Translations under genes and position numbers: made by a program | The notes under the pieces: model-generated | Told to the model about the DNA's origin: nothing | What the model saw: the letters and a program-made list of their open reading frames with translations, nothing else | Databases searched by the model: none | Part shown: piece by piece, positions 11,141 to 20,125 of the stretch | Position numbering within the stretch: the first letter of the stretch is position 1 | Layout of the letters: every line of letters starts with the position of its first letter | Assembly: GCF_018390605.1 (NCBI RefSeq) | Contig: NZ_JAHBGD010000019.1 | Span: 333,645 to 377,433 of the forward strand | Direction: 5' to 3' | Length of the DNA: 43,789 nt | Source of the DNA: Ancylobacter defluvii | GTDB lineage: Bacteria; Pseudomonadota; Alphaproteobacteria; Rhizobiales; Xanthobacteraceae

Positions 11141-12391
11141 CTATTCCGCCGAGGCGGCCATGGCGCGCAGGGCCAGCCTTTCGCGGGCGCTGAGCTTCTC
11201 GGTCTCGCTCTTCAATTGCCCGCAGGCGGCGAGAATGTCGCGGCCGCGCGGCGTGCGCACCGGGCTGGAATAGCCGGCGCGGAACACGATGTCGGAGAAC
11301 TGCTCGATGGTCTCCCAGTCCGAGCACTCATATTTGGTGCCCGGCCAGGGATTGAACGGGATGAGGTTGATCTTGGCCGGGATGCCGGCCAGCAGCTTCA
11401 CCAGCGCCTTGGCGTCGGCCGGACTGTCATTCACGCCCTTGAGCATCACATATTCGAAGGTGATGCGCTTGGCGTTGGAGGCCGGCGGATAGTTGCGGCA
11501 GGCGTCGAGCAGCTGCTTCAGCGGGTATTTCTTGTTGATCGGCACCAGCACGTCGCGCAGTTCGTCGCGCACCGCGTGCAGCGAGATGGCGAGCATCGGC
11601 CCGACCTCGTGCCCCAGCCTCTCGATCTCCGGCACCACGCCGGAGGTGGAGACGGTGATGCGGCGCTTGCCGATGCCGAGGCCCTCGCCGTCGGCCAGCA
11701 CCTCGATGGCCTTGGCCACCGAGTCATAAGCATAGAGCGGCTCGCCCATGCCCATGAACACGATGTTGGTGACGAGCCGGTCGCCCTCGGTCGGCAGGCC
11801 GGGGCCGACCGCCCGCTCCATGCCGGGGTAATCGCCCAGACGATCACGCGCCACCATCACCTGCGCGACGATCTCGGCGGCAGTCAGGTTGCGCACCAGC
11901 CGCTGGGTGCCGGTGTGGCAGAACGAACAGTTGAGCGTGCAGCCGACCTGGCTGGAGACGCACAGCGTGCCGCGGTCGCTCTCGGGGATGTAGACCATCT
12001 CGACATCGTGCGGCTTGTCGCCGGCGATGTCGGGCGGCAGCCGCAGCAGCCATTTGCGGGTGCCGTCGGCCGAGACCTGCTCGACCACCACCTCGGGCCG
12101 GTCGAGGGTGAAGGCGGCCGCGAGCTTCTCCCGCAGCCCCTTGCCGACATTGGTCATGGTGTCGAAGGAAGTGGCGCCGCGCAGATAGATCCAGTGCCAG
12201 AGCTGGGCGACGCGCATGCGCCGCTCGCGCTCGGGCAGGCCGATATCGGCGAGCGCAGCGGCAAGCCCCTCGCGATCGAGCCCGGCGAGCGAGCGGCGAG
12301 TGTCCGTCAGAGACGGCGGCGCGACCGGTGTGGCGGCAATGGCAGCGCCTGCCCCGGCGGCGGCGGCCGCAGTGGTATCGATGAGGTTCAT
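11141..12391 (-). CDS. rlmN: 23S rRNA/tRNA adenine C2-methyltransferase RlmN
   Basis: A 416-residue radical-SAM enzyme that methylates C2 of A2503 in 23S rRNA and A37 in some tRNAs. The [4Fe-4S] motif CTLNCSFC (Cys151, Cys155, Cys158) is intact; family blocks [47 protein letters not shown] and [10 protein letters not shown] are present, and the C-terminal Cys of the [10 protein letters not shown] segment is the methyl-carrying cysteine. An Ala-rich N-terminal extension of about 25 residues precedes the conserved part, so a later start is conceivable. It stands upstream of the VOC gene on the same strand. Confidence 0.96.
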   Translation of the reverse strand: MNLIDTTAAAAAGAGAAIAATPVAPPSLTDTRRSLAGLDREGLAAALADIGLPERERRMRVAQLWHWIYLRGATSFDTMTNVGKGLREKLAAAFTLDRPEVVVEQVSADGTRKWLLRLPPDIAGDKPHDVEMVYIPESDRGTLCVSSQVGCTLNCSFCHTGTQRLVRNLTAAEIVAQVMVARDRLGDYPGMERAVGPGLPTEGDRLVTNIVFMGMGEPLYAYDSVAKAIEVLADGEGLGIGKRRITVSTSGVVPEIERLGHEVGPMLAISLHAVRDELRDVLVPINKKYPLKQLLDACRNYPPASNAKRITFEYVMLKGVNDSPADAKALVKLLAGIPAKINLIPFNPWPGTKYECSDWETIEQFSDIVFRAGYSSPVRTPRGRDILAACGQLKSETEKLSARERLALRAMAASAE

Positions 12392-12478
12392 GGCCGTTTA
12401 CGAGAATGGATGTTTGCGCGCCTCATAGCACGCCTTGGCCGTGATGGCGAATGCGTGCCGCGCAGACCTCGCGTGCCG

Positions 12479-13225
12479 CTACTTCAGCGGCACCCAGATG
12501 TCGATGACGAGATCATCGTCCGGCGTCGTCGCCGGGTCGGCGCGGTATTCCTCGACATAGAGATCCTGCGCCTCCAGGTCCTTGGCGTCGAGCAGGTTGG
12601 CGATCTGCTCATAGGTCGGGTCCATGGCGTCATAGGGCCCGCGATGGGTGAAGCGCAGCGCCTTGCCGGCCGGCGAGGCGGAGAATTCCAGCCCCTCCCC
12701 CGGCTTCTCGGTGGTGGCGCCGGCAAACGGCACCGCCGCCTCGAAGCTGAAGCCCTCGTCATCCGTCATGGTGTAGATGATGAAGGGCGCGCCCACCCGC
12801 TTCAGCTTCAGCCGGTCGAGCTCGGCATAGACCGCCTTCAGCGTCGCGACGATGGTGGCGAAGCCATCGTCCCAATTGCTCTTGGCCGATTTCTGCAGCA
12901 CCGGCACCGGCACCATGTCGGCCGGGTCGCCGAAACCGTCCGGCCGCTGCAACGGATCGCCCCCCGGCGGTACGGCGGTGGTGTCGACGCCCTTGGGATC
13001 GATCACTGGCGGCGCCACCATGTCGCCCTCCTGCGCATCGGGGGCGTCCGGGGCTTTCTCCACCGGCGCAACGGGAGCGGGAATGGCAGGAGCCGGCGTG
13101 GCGGCGGGCGCCTCGGGGGCCGGCGCGGGTGCCTGCGCCTGCACCGGCAGCGCGACATTCGCCAGCAGCGCCAGCGCGAAGGCGGATTTCAGGAGAGGAT
13201 TCAGGAGCCGAAGGACAAGCTGCAT
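12479..13225 (-). CDS. secreted GyrI-like effector-binding domain protein
   Basis: A 248-residue exported protein. The N terminus (about residues 1-31, ending LPVQAQA) is a signal peptide, followed by a long Pro/Ala-rich linker (32-70). The C-terminal domain (about 95-248) has the GyrI/AraC effector-binding style: LQKSAKSNWDDGFATIVATL, PFIIYTMTD, RFTHRGPYDAMDPTYEQI and the terminal VIDIWVPLK. Such domains bind small hydrophobic or cationic ligands in the cytoplasm as parts of regulators; here it is free and predicted periplasmic. Ligand and role are unknown. The gene is divergent from dapF across 289 bases. Confidence 0.75.
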   Translation of the reverse strand: MQLVLRLLNPLLKSAFALALLANVALPVQAQAPAPAPEAPAATPAPAIPAPVAPVEKAPDAPDAQEGDMVAPPVIDPKGVDTTAVPPGGDPLQRPDGFGDPADMVPVPVLQKSAKSNWDDGFATIVATLKAVYAELDRLKLKRVGAPFIIYTMTDDEGFSFEAAVPFAGATTEKPGEGLEFSASPAGKALRFTHRGPYDAMDPTYEQIANLLDAKDLEAQDLYVEEYRADPATTPDDDLVIDIWVPLK

Positions 13226-13514
13226 GGTTCACCCGGGCACGGCATGACGCCGTGCCCTCCTTAGCATCCCACCGGTGGCGCGACGATGGCGCAAAGGCCG
13301 CGCCGACACGTTTCCCCGCCCGCGCGGCAGCGGCGCCACGGCGGCATCGCCGCAGCCCCCACCCCCATGCGCGCGCCATGGTTGCGCGCATGGTCGCGCC
13401 TTGCGCAGCGGGAACGGGCGTCCTGCGGCAAACGCACTGGCCTTCGCGCCCGGCTTCGCCATATAAGGGCTCACTCCGGCCGCATGGCACCTGGCCGGGC
13501 ATTTTCGGATCATC

Positions 13515-14381
13515 ATGGCTTCGCTGGCAGATCGTCCCTTCGTGAAGATGAACGGCCTCGGCAACGAGATCGTCGTGCTGGATCTGCGCGACGGGCCGAT
13601 GCCGGTGCCGCCGGAGGAAGCGCGGGCGCTCGCCCGCCCCGACGTGCTGCCCTTCGACCAGATCATGGCGCTGTATCCCGCCGCCGTGCCCGGCATCGAC
13701 GCCTATGTGCGCATCATCAATGCCGATGGCTCGGAAGCCGGCGCCTGCGGCAACGGCACCCGCTGCATCGCGCTTTATGAATATGGCCGCACCGGCCGCG
13801 CGCATATCCGCTTCGAATCCATCGCCGGCCTGCTGGATTGCAACGTCTCCTCCAGCGGCATCACCGTGGATATGGGCCCGCCGCGCTTCGGCTGGGCCGA
13901 CATCCCGCTCGCCGGCCCGGTCGCCGATACCCGCGCCCTCGACATCCAGGCCGGCCCGGCCGAAGCCCCGGCGCTGGCGCACCCGGCGGTGGTGAATGTC
14001 GGCAACCCGCACGCCGTGTTCTTCGTGCCGGATGCCGCCGCCGTCGATCTCGGCCGCTACGGACCGGAGCTGGAACGTCACCCAGCTTTCCCGGATCGCG
14101 CCAATATCTCCGTCGCGCAGGTGCTCTCGCCCGACCATATCCTCCTCAAGGTATGGGAACGCGGCGCCGGCCTCACCCGCGCCTGCGGCTCGGCCGCCTG
14201 CGCCACCGCCGTCTGCGCCGCCCGCCTCGGCCTCACCTGCCGCCGGGTCACCGTCACCCTGCCCGGCGGCGACCTCACCATCGACTGGCGCGAGGCGGAC
14301 GACCACATCCTGATGACCGGCCCGGCGGAGCTGGAGTTCTCCGGCCGCCTCACCCCCGACATGCTCGGCGTGACGGCCTGA
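13515..14381 (+). CDS. dapF: diaminopimelate epimerase
   Basis: A 288-residue cytoplasmic enzyme converting LL- to meso-diaminopimelate for lysine and peptidoglycan synthesis. Both catalytic cysteines are present: Cys78 in ACGNGTRC and Cys224 in [24 protein letters not shown] near the N terminus and [11 protein letters not shown] in the middle are family blocks. The length is normal. A TATAAG box at 13462-13467 is a possible -10 element in the 289-base upstream region, which otherwise shows no feature I can name. mtaB follows after 22 bases, so dapF probably leads the dapF-mtaB-ftsY run. Confidence 0.97.
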   Translation: MASLADRPFVKMNGLGNEIVVLDLRDGPMPVPPEEARALARPDVLPFDQIMALYPAAVPGIDAYVRIINADGSEAGACGNGTRCIALYEYGRTGRAHIRFESIAGLLDCNVSSSGITVDMGPPRFGWADIPLAGPVADTRALDIQAGPAEAPALAHPAVVNVGNPHAVFFVPDAAAVDLGRYGPELERHPAFPDRANISVAQVLSPDHILLKVWERGAGLTRACGSAACATAVCAARLGLTCRRVTVTLPGGDLTIDWREADDHILMTGPAELEFSGRLTPDMLGVTA

Positions 14382-14403
14382 AGGATCGCCCCGGGGAACG
14401 CTC

Positions 14404-15732
14404 ATGTCCGTCGACGTCGTCACCTTTGGCTGCCGCCTCAACACGCTCGAATCCGAGGCGATGAAAAACGCGGCCGGTGCGGCGGGTCTCGACGATCTCG
14501 TGGTGGTCAACACCTGCGCCGTCACCGCCGAGGCAGTGCGTCAGGCCAAGCAGGCGATCCGCCGGCTGAAGCGCGAGCAGCCGGACACGCGCATCGTCGT
14601 CACCGGCTGCGCCGCCCAGACCGAGCCGGAAACCTTCGCCGAGATGGCGGAGGTCGAGCGCGTCATCGGCAATGCCGACAAGGCGCGGCCCGAAACCTGG
14701 ATCGCCGCCCGGCAGGCGCTCGATTTCGGCATCGGCCATGAGGAAAAGGCGGTCGTCGGCGATATCATGAGCGTGCGCGAGACGGCGCTGCACCTCATCG
14801 AGGGCGTTCAGGTCGACCGGCTGGAAGGTCGCACCCGCGCCTTCGTGCAGGTGCAGAATGGCTGCGACCATCGCTGCACCTTCTGCATCATCCCCTATGG
14901 CCGCGGCAATTCCCGCTCCGTGCCGATGGGCGAAGTGGTGGCGCAGGTGCGCCGGCTGGTCGAGAACGGCTACGCCGAGGTGGTGCTCACCGGCGTCGAT
15001 CTTACCTCCTATGGCGCCGGCCTGCCCGGCGCGCCGAAGCTGGGCACGCTGGTGCGCTCGATCCTGCGCCACGTGCCGGAGCTGCGGCGCCTCAGGCTGT
15101 CCTCCATCGATTCCGTCGAGGCCGATGCCGATCTCATCCGCGCCATCGCCGAGGAGGAGCGGCTGATGCCGCACCTGCACCTCTCCCTGCAAGCCGGCGA
15201 CGACCTCATCCTCAAGCGGATGAAGCGCCGGCATTCGCGCCGCGACGCCATCGACTTCTGCGCCATGATCCGCCGCGCGCGGCCGGACATGGTGTTCGGC
15301 GCCGACATCATCGCCGGCTTCCCTACCGAGACCGAGGCGCATTTCCGCAACTCGCTGGCATTGGTCGACGAATGCGGGCTGACGCATCTGCACGTCTTCC
15401 CGTTCTCGCCGCGCCGCGGCACCCCGGCGGCGCGCATGCCGCAGGTGGCGCGCGACGTGGTGAAGGAGCGCGCGCGGCGCCTGCGCGAAAAGGGCGCCAC
15501 CGCGCTGCTGCGCCATCTCGCGGCGGAGATCGGCGCCCGCACCGAAGTGCTCGCCGAGACCGAGGGCCTCGCCCGCACCCGCGGCTTCACCCCGGTGCGG
15601 CTCGCCACCCCCATGCCGCCCGGCAGCATCGGCGAGGTGCGCATCGCCGGCCATGACGGCACGCATCTTCTCGGCGCGCATATTCTCGGCACCGGCACGC
15701 ACCGCGTCGGTGCCGGGCCGATTGCCGCCTGA
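14404..15732 (+). CDS. mtaB: tRNA t6A37 methylthiotransferase MtaB
   Basis: A 442-residue radical-SAM methylthiotransferase that converts t6A37 to ms2t6A37 in ANN-decoding tRNAs. The N-terminal cluster ligands are Cys10 (TFGCRLNTLESE), Cys38 (VVNTCAVT) and Cys69 (VVTGCAAQ); the radical-SAM motif is CDHRCTFC (Cys154, Cys158, Cys161). The TRAM-like C terminus is shortish but present. The specific TFGCRLN opening separates MtaB from MiaB and RimO. It lies 22 bases after dapF and 17 before ftsY, the standard arrangement in Hyphomicrobiales. Confidence 0.95.
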   Translation: MSVDVVTFGCRLNTLESEAMKNAAGAAGLDDLVVVNTCAVTAEAVRQAKQAIRRLKREQPDTRIVVTGCAAQTEPETFAEMAEVERVIGNADKARPETWIAARQALDFGIGHEEKAVVGDIMSVRETALHLIEGVQVDRLEGRTRAFVQVQNGCDHRCTFCIIPYGRGNSRSVPMGEVVAQVRRLVENGYAEVVLTGVDLTSYGAGLPGAPKLGTLVRSILRHVPELRRLRLSSIDSVEADADLIRAIAEEERLMPHLHLSLQAGDDLILKRMKRRHSRRDAIDFCAMIRRARPDMVFGADIIAGFPTETEAHFRNSLALVDECGLTHLHVFPFSPRRGTPAARMPQVARDVVKERARRLREKGATALLRHLAAEIGARTEVLAETEGLARTRGFTPVRLATPMPPGSIGEVRIAGHDGTHLLGAHILGTGTHRVGAGPIAA

Positions 15733-15749
15733 ACCCGAGCGCTCAACGC

Positions 15750-16688
15750 ATGTCCGACGATACCCCCCGCCCCGGTTTCTGGAAGCGCCTGACGCAAGGG
15801 CTGACGCGCACGGCGTCGAACCTGTCGACCGGCATCACCGACCTGTTCACCAAGCGCAAGCTCGACGCCACCACGATCGAGGACCTGGAAGACGTGCTGA
15901 TCCGCGCCGATCTCGGGGTGGAAACCTCGGCGCGCATCGCCGAGGTGGTCGGCAAGGGCCGCTACGACAAAGAGATCGAGCCGGAGGAGGTGCGCGGCCT
16001 CGTCGCCGCCGAGATCGAGAAGGTGCTGGCCCCGGTCGCCATGCCGCTGGTGTTTGAAAGCTATGCCAAACCCTTCGTGCTCTTGATGGTCGGGGTCAAC
16101 GGCTCCGGCAAGACCACCACCATCGGCAAGCTCGCCTCGGTGCTGCGGGCGCAGCGCAAGAAGGTGGTGCTCGCCGCCGGCGACACCTTCCGCGCCGCCG
16201 CCACCGAGCAGTTGAAGGTCTGGGCCGAACGCACCGGCGCCGCCCTGGTCTCGCGCGCACCCGGTGCCGATGCCGCCGGCGTCGCCTTCGATGCGCTGGC
16301 GCAGGCAAAGGCCGACGATGCCGACGTGCTGATCATCGACACCGCCGGCCGGCTGCAGAACCGCGCCGAGCTGATGGCGGAGCTGGAAAAGATCGTCCGC
16401 GTCGTCCGCAAGCAGGACCCAACCGCCCCGCATGCAGTGGTGCTCACCCTCGATGCCACGGTGGGCCAGAACGCGCTGTCGCAGGTGGAGGCGTTCCAGC
16501 GCGTCGCCGGCGTCACCGGCCTCGTTATGACCAAGCTCGACGGCACCGCCCGCGGCGGCATCCTCGTCGCGCTCGCCGCCAAATTCGGCCTGCCGGTGCA
16601 TCTCATCGGCGTCGGCGAGGGCATCGACGACCTGCAGCCCTTCGCCGCCCGCGATTTCGCCCGCGCCGTGGTGGGTTTGGACGACTGA
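15750..16688 (+). CDS. ftsY: signal recognition particle receptor FtsY
   Basis: A 312-residue SRP GTPase that docks ribosome-nascent chains at the membrane. It has a short N-terminal part without the long acidic domain of E. coli, a helical N domain (about residues 15-95) and the G domain: P-loop GVNGSGKTTTIGK (115-127), the AAGDTFRAAATEQL insert, DTAGR (197-201) and TKLDG (261-265). The C terminus LIGVGEGIDDLQPF is conserved. The short form is normal in Rhizobiales. It follows mtaB by 17 bases and precedes yciB by 79. Confidence 0.97.
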   Translation: MSDDTPRPGFWKRLTQGLTRTASNLSTGITDLFTKRKLDATTIEDLEDVLIRADLGVETSARIAEVVGKGRYDKEIEPEEVRGLVAAEIEKVLAPVAMPLVFESYAKPFVLLMVGVNGSGKTTTIGKLASVLRAQRKKVVLAAGDTFRAAATEQLKVWAERTGAALVSRAPGADAAGVAFDALAQAKADDADVLIIDTAGRLQNRAELMAELEKIVRVVRKQDPTAPHAVVLTLDATVGQNALSQVEAFQRVAGVTGLVMTKLDGTARGGILVALAAKFGLPVHLIGVGEGIDDLQPFAARDFARAVVGLDD

Positions 16689-16767
16689 ACGCCTCTTGAT
16701 CGCCCTACCCCTTGATCGCGCCGCATTGCCGGGCGACAACGCTTGGGAGTAGAGGATTTCCACCGCG

Positions 16768-17379
16768 ATGAACGACAACCGTCCCCCCGCCCGCTCCATG
16801 AGCCCGCTCGTCAAGATCGGGCTGGAACTTGGGCCGCTGGTGATCTTCTTCATCGCCAATGGCCGCGCCGGCATCTATGCCGCCACCGGCGCCTTCATGG
16901 TGGCGACCTTCGTCGCGCTGGCGATCATGTGGCTGCTGGCCCGCAAGATCGCGGTGATGCCGCTGATCTCCGCCGCCGTGGTGCTGGTGTTCGGCACGCT
17001 CACCATCGTGCTGCAGGACGACCACTTCATCAAAATGAAGCCGACCCTGGTCAACGCGCTGTTCGGCGTCGCCCTGCTTGGCGGCATGGCGCTGAAGAAG
17101 CCGCTGCTGCCCTATGTGCTGGGCGACGTGTTCGAGCTGACGCCCGAAGGCTGGCGCGTGCTCACAATTCGCTGGGGCGTGTTCTTCATCGCCATGGCGG
17201 TGCTGAACGAGATCGTCTGGCGCAGCGTGTCGACCGACAGCTGGGTGGCGTTCAAGACCTTCGGCTATCTGCCGCTCACGCTGATCTTCGCCATGGCGCA
17301 GGTGCCGCTGATGACGCGGCACGGCGCCCCCGCCAATGCCACCCCGCCGAGCACCGGAGCGCCGAAGCCCGGCGAGTGA
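16768..17379 (+). CDS. yciB: inner-membrane septation protein A family (YciB/IspZ)
   Basis: A 203-residue polytopic inner-membrane protein with about five membrane segments. Family blocks are KIGLELGPLVIFFIANG near the N terminus, DDHFIKMKPTLVNALFG, LNEIVWRSVSTDSWVAFKTF and FGYLPLTLIFAMAQVPL. Members affect cell-envelope synthesis and septation; a transport or scaffold role has been proposed. It is the last gene of the dapF-mtaB-ftsY run, a common rhizobial order. A short hydrophilic tail (NATPPSTGAPKPGE) ends the protein. It is convergent with the aldo/keto reductase gene. Confidence 0.93.
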   Translation: MNDNRPPARSMSPLVKIGLELGPLVIFFIANGRAGIYAATGAFMVATFVALAIMWLLARKIAVMPLISAAVVLVFGTLTIVLQDDHFIKMKPTLVNALFGVALLGGMALKKPLLPYVLGDVFELTPEGWRVLTIRWGVFFIAMAVLNEIVWRSVSTDSWVAFKTFGYLPLTLIFAMAQVPLMTRHGAPANATPPSTGAPKPGE

Positions 17380-17424
17380 GCCGGCCGGCCCCCTCCGACC
17401 CGCCGGGACAAAGGGAGCCCGATC

Positions 17425-18483
17425 TCACGGCGCCGGATTGCCGGTGAGCTGGTGCACGGCGTCGATCTTCTCGATCACCTCCGGCGCCAGCGTCACGTCC
17501 TTCGCGCCGATATCGGCCTTCAGCTGCTCCATCGTGGTGGCGCCGAGGATCACCGAGGTCATGAAGCGGCGCGACAGCGCGAAGGCCAGCGCCATCTGCG
17601 CCGGGTCGAGCCCGTGCTCGGCGGCGATCCCGAGATAGGCGTCGATCGCCGCTTCCGTCCCCGGCTTCTGGTAGCGCTGGCCGCGATCGAACAGCGTGGT
17701 GCGCGCGCCTGCCGGCCGCGCGCCGTTCTGGTACTTGCCGGTGAGAAAGCCCTGCCCCAGCGCCGAATAGGCCAGCAGCGCCACATCCTCGCGCAGGCTC
17801 ACTTCGGCGAGCGCGGTCTCGTAGGTGCGGTTGACGAGGTTGTAGGCGTTCTGCACCGAGGCCGCGCGGGGCAGGCCGTGCCGCTCCGCCTCCGCGAGGA
17901 ACCGCATCGTGCCCCAGGCGCTCTCGTTGGAGAGGCCGATATGACGCACCTTGCCTTCCGTCACCAGCTCGCCGAGCGCCTCCAGCGTCTCCAGCACCGG
18001 CGTCTCGTCCGGTGTCGGCCGGCCGTCGGCATCGTCGGGCCAGCGGGTCGGGTTGGAGCCCCACGGCATCTCCCGGCCCGGCCAATGCAGCTGGTAGAGG
18101 TCGATATAGTCGGTCTGCAGCCGCGTCAGGCTGTTCTCCACCGCCTCGCGGATCTGGGTGCGGTTCGGCTTGCCGGGCGAGCCGTCGGCACGGAACCAGG
18201 TCATCTCCGACAGTCCCACCACTTTGGTGGCGAGGATCACCTTGTCGCGATTGCCGCGCGCCTTGAACCAGGAGCCGATGATGCGTTCGGTCGAGCCCTG
18301 CGTCTCCGGCTTGGGCGGGATGGAGTAGAGCTCGGCGGTATCGATGAAATTGATGCCCTCGCCGAGAGCATAGTCGAGCTGGGCGTGGCCTTCGGCCTCG
18401 GTGTTCTGCTGACCATAGGTCATGGTGCCGAGGCAAAGCTCGCTCACCTCCAGGCCGGTGCGGCCGAGCGGACGATAATGCAT
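17425..18483 (-). CDS. aldo/keto reductase (Tas-like)
   Basis: A 352-residue NADPH-dependent oxidoreductase with the AKR barrel. The N terminus MHYRPLGRTGLEVSELCLGT, the catalytic region FIDTAELYS (Asp and Tyr of the tetrad), VILATKVVG (Lys), and YIDLYQLHWPGRE (His) are all present, and the cofactor-binding end ALSRRFMTSVILGATTMEQL is complete. The insert between the Tyr and Lys regions and overall length fit the Tas/MgrA-like branch, which reduces aldehydes and ketones; the natural substrate is unknown. A TTACA-N2-TGTAA inverted repeat lies about 30 bases upstream. Confidence 0.92.
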   Translation of the reverse strand: MHYRPLGRTGLEVSELCLGTMTYGQQNTEAEGHAQLDYALGEGINFIDTAELYSIPPKPETQGSTERIIGSWFKARGNRDKVILATKVVGLSEMTWFRADGSPGKPNRTQIREAVENSLTRLQTDYIDLYQLHWPGREMPWGSNPTRWPDDADGRPTPDETPVLETLEALGELVTEGKVRHIGLSNESAWGTMRFLAEAERHGLPRAASVQNAYNLVNRTYETALAEVSLREDVALLAYSALGQGFLTGKYQNGARPAGARTTLFDRGQRYQKPGTEAAIDAYLGIAAEHGLDPAQMALAFALSRRFMTSVILGATTMEQLKADIGAKDVTLAPEVIEKIDAVHQLTGNPAP

Positions 18484-18512
18484 GGGATTTTCCGGAATGC
18501 CGGGGGGAAGGG

Positions 18513-18524
18513 TTACAAATGTAA
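18513..18524. promoter_or_regulatory. candidate operator TTACA-N2-TGTAA
   Basis: A perfect 5-2-5 inverted repeat, AT-rich within GC-rich surroundings, sits 30 bases upstream of the aldo/keto reductase start. Its size and place suit a dimeric regulator (MerR or TetR type) or an overlap with the promoter. No regulator gene is adjacent, so its binding protein is unknown. Confidence 0.35.
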
Positions 18525-18590
18525 TACCCCCTCCCTCGACCGGGTCGCAAGTGCTGCACCGCAGCAGCAGCGTCCGCTCCCCGCGCCTCC

Positions 18591-18622
18591 GGCGACCGGC
18601 GCTTTCGGCGACCGGTGCTTCC
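18591..18622. repeat. 16-bp direct tandem repeat
   Basis: GGCGACCGGCGCTTTC (18591-18606) is followed at once by GGCGACCGGTGCTTCC (18607-18622), 14 of 16 bases identical. The pair sits immediately behind the stop of the GDSL esterase gene. It can form a GC-rich fold and may help end transcription, or be a chance duplication. Confidence 0.6.
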
Positions 18623-18624
18623 GG

Positions 18625-19263
18625 CTAACCCGGCGTCCCGGTCTTGAGGGTGCCGAGCCACGCCTCCACCGTCGGCAGCATCTTCTCGACGATCACATCG
18701 ACGCCCTCGGCGGTAGGATGCATGCCGTCGGCCTGGTTCAGCCGCGCCCCCTGCCCGGCCACGCCGTCGAGGAAGAACGGATAGAGCTGCACGCCATGGC
18801 TCGCCGCCAGCGCCGGATAGAGCGCGTCGAAGCGCGCCTTGTAGTCGGCGCCCATATTGGGCGGTGCCAGCATGCCGGCGAGCAGGACCGGGATGCCGCG
18901 CTCCTTCAGCCGCGTCAGCGCGGCGTCGAGCGCCTTCTGTGTCACCGCCGGATCGATGCCGCGCAGCGCGTCATTGGCGCCGAGTTCGAGGATCACGCCC
19001 TGCGTGCCGTCCGGCACCGACCAGTCGAGCCGCGAGGCACCGCCGCTCGCCGTGTCGCCGGAGACGCCGGCATTGTCGATCACGACATCGTGTCCGCGCG
19101 CCTTGAGCGCTGCCTGCAGCTTCACCGGAAACGCCTCGGCGCCGGGCAGCCCGTATCCCGCGGTGAGGCTGTCGCCGAGCGCGACGAGGCGCACCGGCTC
19201 CGCCCGCGCCGCCGCGAGCGGCAGCGCCAGCATCATCGCGACCACGGAAAGCCGCCGCAGCAT
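18625..19263 (-). CDS. tesA: periplasmic GDSL esterase/lysophospholipase L1 (TesA-like)
   Basis: A 212-residue SGNH hydrolase. A signal peptide (about residues 1-21, ending AAARA) exports it. The catalytic Ser32 is in ALGDSLTAGYGLP, the oxyanion Gly and Asn lie in NAGVSGDT and LGANDALRG, and Asp/His in DGMHPTAEG complete the triad. TesA cleaves acyl esters and thioesters and lysophospholipids in the periplasm. It is divergent from an ABC pair equivalent to E. coli ybbA-ybbP, an arrangement conserved over Proteobacteria. I place the start at 19263 because the signal peptide begins there. Confidence 0.93.
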   Translation of the reverse strand: MLRRLSVVAMMLALPLAAARAEPVRLVALGDSLTAGYGLPGAEAFPVKLQAALKARGHDVVIDNAGVSGDTASGGASRLDWSVPDGTQGVILELGANDALRGIDPAVTQKALDAALTRLKERGIPVLLAGMLAPPNMGADYKARFDALYPALAASHGVQLYPFFLDGVAGQGARLNQADGMHPTAEGVDVIVEKMLPTVEAWLGTLKTGTPG

Positions 19264-19390
19264 CCCACCGGCGCGGGTCGCATTGACGACAAGGTGTTTC
19301 GCCCGGCCCTTTTCTGCGGTGCACACCGGCCCATATGCTGCGAGACGTTGAGCCGACTTCGAAAACGCATCGCGAAAACGACAGGAAAAC

Positions 19391-20125
19391 ATGCAGCCGG
19401 ACTCCCGTTTCAGTACCGCCGCCCCCGCCATCGCGCTCGACAAGGTCGAGCTGTCTCTGGGATCGGGCGCGGCGCGTGTCCATATCCTCAAGGGTATTTC
19501 GCTGAATATAGGGCAAGGCGAGGCGGTCGGCCTGGTCGGCCCCTCGGGTTCCGGCAAGTCGAGCCTGCTGATGGTGCTCGCCGGGCTGGAACAGTCGGAT
19601 GGCGGCAGCGTCGTCGTCGCCGGCCAGCAGCTGGCGGGGCTCGACGAGGATTCGCTCGCCCGGTTTCGCGGCCGGCATGTCGGCATCGTCTTCCAGGCCT
19701 TCCACCTCATCCCGACCATGACGGCGCTGGAGAATGTCGCGGTGCCGCTGGAGCTCGCCGGCCGGGCCGACGCCTTCGAGCGCGCCCGCGCCGAGCTCAC
19801 CCAGGTCGGGCTCGGTCACCGGCTCGACCATTATCCTTCGCAGCTTTCCGGCGGCGAGCAGCAGCGCGTGGCGGTGGCGCGCGCCCTTGCACCGGAGCCG
19901 GCGATCCTCGTCGCCGACGAGCCGACCGGCAATCTCGACGAGACCACCGGCCAGCAGATCATGGAGCTGATCTTCTCCGCCCAGGCGCGGCGCGGCGCCA
20001 CGCTGGTCATCGTCACCCATGACCTCGCCCTCGCCCGCCGCTGCGACCGCACGGTGCGCCTGCGCTCCGGCCAGATCGAGGAAAGCGCGCTCATCGGCGG
20101 GGACGCGGCAGGGGACGCGGCATGA
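19391..20125 (+). CDS. ybbA: ABC transporter ATP-binding protein (YbbA-like)
   Basis: A 244-residue MacB/LolD-class ATPase. Walker A GPSGSGKSS is at residues 50-58, the Q loop FQAFHLIPTMTALENV near 101, the signature LSGGEQQRVAVARAL from 152, Walker B with DEPTGN (176-181) and the switch His in VIVTHD. It powers the FtsX-type permease encoded next, whose ATG overlaps this stop codon by four bases (ATGA). With the divergent tesA gene it forms the tesA/ybbA-ybbP module, thought to act on lipids or lipoproteins, although the substrate is not proven. Confidence 0.93.
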   Translation: MQPDSRFSTAAPAIALDKVELSLGSGAARVHILKGISLNIGQGEAVGLVGPSGSGKSSLLMVLAGLEQSDGGSVVVAGQQLAGLDEDSLARFRGRHVGIVFQAFHLIPTMTALENVAVPLELAGRADAFERARAELTQVGLGHRLDHYPSQLSGGEQQRVAVARALAPEPAILVADEPTGNLDETTGQQIMELIFSAQARRGATLVIVTHDLALARRCDRTVRLRSGQIEESALIGGDAAGDAA

